The position numbers and the translations under genes were made by a program. Of a stretch of DNA of 8,486 nucleotides, positions 5,883-8,486 are shown one piece after another. The stretch is from Saliniplasma sp051745305 (GTDB taxonomy: Archaea > Thermoplasmatota > Thermoplasmata > Halarchaeoplasmatales > Halarchaeoplasmataceae), in NCBI GenBank assembly GCA_051745305.1, contig JBNJDY010000064.1, forward strand, positions 1 through 8,486, read 5' to 3'. Under the pieces are notes generated by a model. The model was not told where the DNA came from, ran no database searches, and was given only the letters and a program-made list of their open reading frames with translations. How positions within the stretch are numbered: position 1 is the first letter of the stretch; each line of letters starts with the position of its first letter.

Positions 5883-5888
5883 TTTAAA
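5883..5888 (-). promoter_or_regulatory. TATA box of the zinc-ribbon/nuclease block
   Basis: AATTTAAAG (TTTAAA core) is followed by 25 bases and then the ATG at 5857, so the message would begin at or within a few bases of the start codon. There is no Shine-Dalgarno sequence in between. The short gap after ribH has no clear T tract on this strand, so read-through from the rib genes may add to expression. Confidence 0.5.
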
Positions 5889-5896
5889 TTTACTTA

Positions 5897-6304
5897 TCAT
5901 TTGTTCCTTTTGTACATCTTTACAACGCTTTCGACTGCATCTTTTGCTCTCTCTATCCGTGCTTCCGCCTGTAAGCGACTCATCCCGGGTCCGGTTATAC
6001 CTAAACTGACCGGTTTCTCATATTCCAATGATAGGTCCGTTATCTTTCTAGCAGCATGGGACATTACCGTTTCATCGTGTTTGGTCTCACCTTTTATAAC
6101 CGTTCCAAGAGTCACCACGCCGTCGACTTCGTCTTTTTTCAGGAGATCCTTGATAGCCAATGGCATATCGAAAACTCCCGGTACGTGAACTATCTCTGAA
6201 ACCTCGACTCCCAGGAACTTACAATGTTCCTTCGCCCTTTCCAGCATCATGCTGGTAATATCATAATTAAATTCCGATACCACGATTCCTATATTCATAT
6301 CCAT
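5897..6304 (-). CDS. ribH: 6,7-dimethyl-8-ribityllumazine synthase
   Basis: RibH condenses 3,4-dihydroxy-2-butanone 4-phosphate with 5-amino-6-ribitylaminouracil to give 6,7-dimethyl-8-ribityllumazine, the penultimate step to riboflavin. At 135 aa it has the archaeal length. Active-site motifs are SEFN (10-13), VPGVFDMPLAI (41-51), and GTVIKGETKHDE (67-78), whose His76 corresponds to the catalytic His of the family. The C-terminal helix signature GPGMSRLQAEARIERAKDAV fits archaeal members. GGAGAGATGAT lies just upstream of the ATG at 6304, and the gene follows ribC by only 4 bases. It is the last gene of the riboflavin cluster. Confidence 0.97.
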   Translation of the reverse strand: MDMNIGIVVSEFNYDITSMMLERAKEHCKFLGVEVSEIVHVPGVFDMPLAIKDLLKKDEVDGVVTLGTVIKGETKHDETVMSHAARKITDLSLEYEKPVSLGITGPGMSRLQAEARIERAKDAVESVVKMYKRNK

Positions 6305-6308
6305 TTTA

Positions 6309-6773
6309 TCATCTCTCCAAAGGTCCTACATCTGGATAACCCTCTCTTTCGCCCATCCCCGCCATCTCATACAGGCGCTCGGGTCTGAAAAGAAGGTCGT
6401 AAGCATTCAAAGCGTGTTCCCTGGTCCTTTTATCCGCCAGGTCGGCTAATTCATTTTCACTGTCCGCCTCGTCTTCATGGACGAAAACCTCCAGTATGTG
6501 AGTGTCATGCTTTATCTCTACATCTAATATCGCACGAGATGCTTGATCGGCACATTGTTTATCGATCGGTTCAGGACCCGGCATTCCAAGGGCCAGTACT
6601 ATATCACAATCAGACTTTATAAGCTTCTGACAAGCTATAGCCAAGTCTTTGATACCGGGAACCGTGTACCGTTCTATGGTAAAACCGGTTCCCGTTTTCT
6701 GGAGTTCATCTTCAGCACTGCTGAACATATCATATCTAGCAAAGGTGGTATCTGCGATGCCTATCTTCTTCAT
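6309..6773 (-). CDS. ribC: riboflavin synthase, archaeal type
   Basis: RibC dismutates two molecules of dimethylribityllumazine into riboflavin and the pyrimidine precursor. The archaeal enzyme is unrelated to bacterial RibE/RibC and is a paralogue of lumazine synthase, which the sequence shows: IGIADTTFARYDM at the N-terminus and VPGIKDLAIACQKL (38-51) line up with RibH. The archaeal signature is LGMPGPEPIDKQCA (62-75), followed by KHDTHILEVFVHEDEA. It is 154 aa, the normal length. Its ATG shares four bases (ATGA) with the ribL stop, and GGTGGAGG lies a few bases upstream, the strongest Shine-Dalgarno sequence in the window. Coupling with ribL and ribH supports a single messenger. Confidence 0.97.
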   Translation of the reverse strand: MKKIGIADTTFARYDMFSSAEDELQKTGTGFTIERYTVPGIKDLAIACQKLIKSDCDIVLALGMPGPEPIDKQCADQASRAILDVEIKHDTHILEVFVHEDEADSENELADLADKRTREHALNAYDLLFRPERLYEMAGMGEREGYPDVGPLER

Positions 6774-7228
6774 GATTCCTCCACCTTATCCAACTCCTTT
6801 TTCATACCGTGCCAATCAATTATCTTCCTAATTATTTTTCTGGTACCATCTAGGTCATGGTCATGATGTTCCAAACGAACAACATCGGCTTTCATTCCTC
6901 TCATCTCAAGTTCTTTCTTGATCTTTTCTTCCCTATGCCACTGATCATAACCTAGAGCGATTATATCGGGATCGATCTTCCTCACCGTTTCGTAGGGGTC
7001 TCCCTTTCCACCGATAACGACTTCATCTACCGGCTTTAGGGCTCCGATAAGCTCAGCTCTGGTTTCTTCGTTCATAAGTGGTTCATGCTTATTTTCCTTG
7101 ACAGTTTCATCGCAAGCAACCACTACCACGAGTTTATCACCCAACTCTTTGGCCCCTTCAAGATAATGTAAGTGACCAAGATGTAGAAGATCAAATGTTC
7201 CCGCGGCCATGACTGTTTTTTCACCCAT
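6770..7228 (-). CDS. ribL: FAD synthetase (FMN adenylyltransferase), archaeal RibL
   Basis: A nucleotidyltransferase that, in the archaeal RibL group, transfers AMP from ATP to FMN to form FAD. The 152-aa protein is one cytidylyltransferase-like Rossmann domain. Motifs are GTFDLLHLGHLHYL (10-23) with the HxGH nucleotide site HLGH (16-19), EETRAELI (54-61), IIALGYDQ (89-96), and DGTRKIIRKI (127-136) in place of the usual STxxI site. Sequence alone cannot exclude a glycerol-3-phosphate or other cytidylyltransferase, but the position inside ribB-ribC-ribH makes FAD synthetase the best call. Only one Cys (39) is present. The start overlaps the ribB stop by eight bases, and GGGAG lies 7-8 bases ahead of the ATG. 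Confidence 0.9.
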   Translation of the reverse strand: MGEKTVMAAGTFDLLHLGHLHYLEGAKELGDKLVVVVACDETVKENKHEPLMNEETRAELIGALKPVDEVVIGGKGDPYETVRKIDPDIIALGYDQWHREEKIKKELEMRGMKADVVRLEHHDHDLDGTRKIIRKIIDWHGMKKELDKVEES

Positions 7229-7922
7229 TTTGTTTCTCCCATTCTTCGATTATCTCTTTTCCTTCTACCAATGGAATACTGTGCTTTTTACCGTATCTCA
7301 CTGCTTCTATTTCACTTAAACTTCCGCCGTCATCACCGAGCATTTCGCAGATGGTCATACTCGGGAAATAACCACCCATCTCTAAAAGTGCTGTTGTCAA
7401 TTCAGTGTGACCCATCCTTTTGTCCAATAATCCCTCCGTAGCGTTCAACAAGAAAACGTGCCCTGGCGTTCTGAACTCTCTGCCGAACATATCTTTAGCT
7501 CTATCCTGATGAAGTTCCTCGACTTCTTGAGAAAGCTCTGCAAATCTTTTGATCGTTTTAGCCCGGTCTTTATCGGTGATCCCAGTAAAAGTTTCTCTAT
7601 GATTTATGGTCAATGAGAATGTCGATTTTTCATCGTATGGTATATCATCGGCTTTCATCCTAGAAAGTAGTGGGTGATCAGCAGCGTTTTCACTTATCAG
7701 GTCGTGGAGGTATGGTAAACCCAGTTTCTTCCATACCGTTGGAGGTACCGTTACACAAATCAAACCCCCAGCATCCCTACGAAGTCTTCTGATTTTCTCC
7801 TGTGTGATCCAAATGGAAGGTGTCACTAGATCGGTTTCATTCTCCCTTTTATCAGCATCGTAAACCATGGCAAACCAGCCCTTTTTTAAGGACTGAAGAG
7901 CCCTTTCCACTGTTTCTTTCAT
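7221..7922 (-). CDS. ribB: 3,4-dihydroxy-2-butanone 4-phosphate synthase
   Basis: RibB converts ribulose 5-phosphate to 3,4-dihydroxy-2-butanone 4-phosphate and formate, a Mg-dependent step. The 233-aa single-domain protein lacks the GTP cyclohydrolase II half found in bacterial fusions, as expected in archaea. The substrate loop DADKRENETD (22-31) contains the catalytic Glu/Asp residues. Further motifs are DAGGLICVT (50-58), STFSLTINHRETFTGIT (100-116), FRTPGHVFLL (150-159), MGHTELT (170-176) and SMTICEML (188-195); His172 and Glu193 are the likely metal/catalytic positions. It is the first gene of the rib cluster, with a TATA box whose centre is about 23 bases from the ATG, so translation is probably leaderless. 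It overlaps ribL by eight bases. Confidence 0.97.
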   Translation of the reverse strand: MKETVERALQSLKKGWFAMVYDADKRENETDLVTPSIWITQEKIRRLRRDAGGLICVTVPPTVWKKLGLPYLHDLISENAADHPLLSRMKADDIPYDEKSTFSLTINHRETFTGITDKDRAKTIKRFAELSQEVEELHQDRAKDMFGREFRTPGHVFLLNATEGLLDKRMGHTELTTALLEMGGYFPSMTICEMLGDDGGSLSEIEAVRYGKKHSIPLVEGKEIIEEWEKQNG

Positions 7923-7940
7923 CGATTTTACATAGATTTG

Positions 7941-7950
7941 ATTTATAATA
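7941..7950 (-). promoter_or_regulatory. TATA box of the ribBLCH operon
   Basis: On the minus strand TATTATAAAT, preceded by AAAAGCC, ends 18 bases before the ribB ATG. The predicted start of transcription falls at or next to the ATG, and no Shine-Dalgarno sequence is present. The 10-mer TCAAATCTAT, shared with the archease-radA gap, lies between the box and the start codon. Confidence 0.6.
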
Positions 7951-7960
7951 GGCTTTTGGT

Positions 7961-7966
7961 AAAAAA
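7961..7966 (-). terminator. short T6 tract after the USP remnant
   Basis: On the minus strand six T follow the USP stop codon by five bases, directly ahead of the rib promoter. It could be a weak archaeal terminator, but the run is short. Confidence 0.3.
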
Positions 7967-7971
7967 TAGTA

Positions 7972-8402
7972 CTAATCGCTTTTCGTTTTTACTACAACTA
8001 CATCTGCCTTTGCATGTTTCAAAACCCTTTCCGTAGTACTTCCAAGTAGATAGGAAGATATCCCTGATCGGCCATGGGATGAAATGTATATGATATCCTC
8101 TTTTTCTGCAAGTTCACATATTTTTTCGTAAACTCTTCCTTGAAACGTATGAGTCTCCAATTCTACACCGATATCCTCCGCTAGTGCTTTAACTTCTGAT
8201 AAAATAGATTCTCCTTGATTTTTCAGATTTTTGACCACTTCATCGAGGCTTTTATGTCCCAATTCCTCAATACGATATCGCCCAGAAGCTATTCCCGGGT
8301 GATAGGTGGGATAACATGTACAGCAGCGGCAGGGATACCTAAAGTCTTAGCTAATTTCAAACTCTCTTTAACCGAAACAAAAGAATATTAGCGGTACATC
8401 AT
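7972..8402 (-). pseudogene. universal stress protein (UspA family), broken gene
   Basis: The intact C-terminal 96 codons (from 8262) cover the second half of a UspA domain: a helix rich in Glu/Lys, VYEKICELAEKEDIIYISS, then the nucleotide-binding signature SHGRSGISSYLLGST and HAKADVVVVK. A complete UspA domain has about 140 residues. The missing half is visible upstream in another frame: YSFVSVKESLKLAKTLG and then IPAAAVHVIPPIT, ending in TAG at 8289-8291. The downstream frame is reached by a net shift of one base near 8290-8300. Before YSF the same frame reads ATG ATG TAC CGC TAA (8402-8388), so the expected first strand and VPTDGS-type ATP loop are missing, apparently deleted, with a stop in their place. 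A TTG start at 8262 would give only half a domain. Assembly errors could explain the frameshift but less easily the missing segment. Confidence 0.75.
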
Positions 8403-8486
8403 CTCTCTGCTTTTCTTAGAACCCTTCTCTTTTGATTTTTTTGACTTTTTCTTTTTTAACGCCTTTTCCTGACTAGGATTGGTTCC
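8388..8486 (-). other. Lys-rich open stretch running in from the right edge; ambiguous
   Basis: On the minus strand one frame is open from the window edge to the TAA at 8388-8390. It encodes an extremely Lys/Ser-rich tail (KKKKSKKSKEKG in the middle) ending SREMMYR, whose final codons coincide with the presumed USP start. It could be the C-terminal tail of an upstream protein. Alternatively, a second frame reads EPILVRKRR and stops at 8456-8458, and the A-rich DNA after that would be an ordinary gap before the USP gene. The sequence visible here does not decide between the two. Confidence 0.3.

Noticed and set aside
5815..6188. Plus-strand frames opposite ribH and the zinc-ribbon gene
   Set aside because: Antisense to well-conserved RibH motifs, no promoter, hydrophobic low-complexity translation.
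6543..6866. Plus-strand frame opposite ribC/ribL
   Set aside because: Antisense shadow crossing two conserved genes and their overlap.
1..8486. CRISPR array, insertion sequence, integrase or att site, defence genes
   Set aside because: No spaced direct repeats, transposase or recombinase motifs, or terminal inverted repeats are visible; gene content is housekeeping.

Overview
The window is a piece of an archaeal chromosome, most likely euryarchaeal. The evidence is a RadA recombinase, an archaeal-type riboflavin synthase (RibC, a lumazine-synthase paralogue), an archaeal FAD synthetase (RibL), archease, and promoters of BRE/TATA type that often sit about 22-28 bases upstream of the start codon (leaderless or nearly leaderless mRNAs). 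I cannot fix the lineage more precisely. A HypF maturase implies that the organism makes a [NiFe] hydrogenase. Coding DNA is moderately AT-rich and the gaps strongly so.

Layout. Positions 2-1222 (+) hold the C-terminal part of hypF, cut by the window start. Next on the same strand is a seven-helix DUF389/TIGR00341 membrane protein (1290-2300). Every remaining gene lies on the minus strand, so 2301-2588 is a gap between convergent 3' ends. That gap holds the most interesting object here: a compact GC-rich hairpin element (about 2311-2396, minus strand) with its own TATA box and oligo-T end, which looks like an unannotated small RNA gene. Reading the minus strand from the right edge leftwards, the window contains the remains of a universal stress protein gene (USP; 7972-8402, deletion plus frameshift), then ribB-ribL-ribC-ribH (7922 to 5897, overlapping or almost touching). 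A second block follows: zinc-ribbon protein, beta-CASP/MBL nuclease, PPC/DUF296 protein, archease and radA (5857 to 2589).

How the genes work together. RibB makes the four-carbon unit, RibH joins it to the pyrimidine to give lumazine, RibC dismutates lumazine to riboflavin, and RibL adenylylates FMN to FAD. The CTP-dependent riboflavin kinase and the GTP-to-pyrimidine (Arf) steps are not in this window. The second block groups an MBL nuclease, the activator of RtcB RNA ligase (archease), an unknown zinc-ribbon protein translationally coupled to the nuclease, and the RadA recombinase, so it is an information-processing neighbourhood.

There are no tRNA or rRNA genes, no insertion sequence and no CRISPR array. 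Most proteins are well-known families. The novelty is in the small RNA candidate, the decayed USP gene, the promoter-proximal repeats and the uncharacterised zinc-ribbon/nuclease pair.
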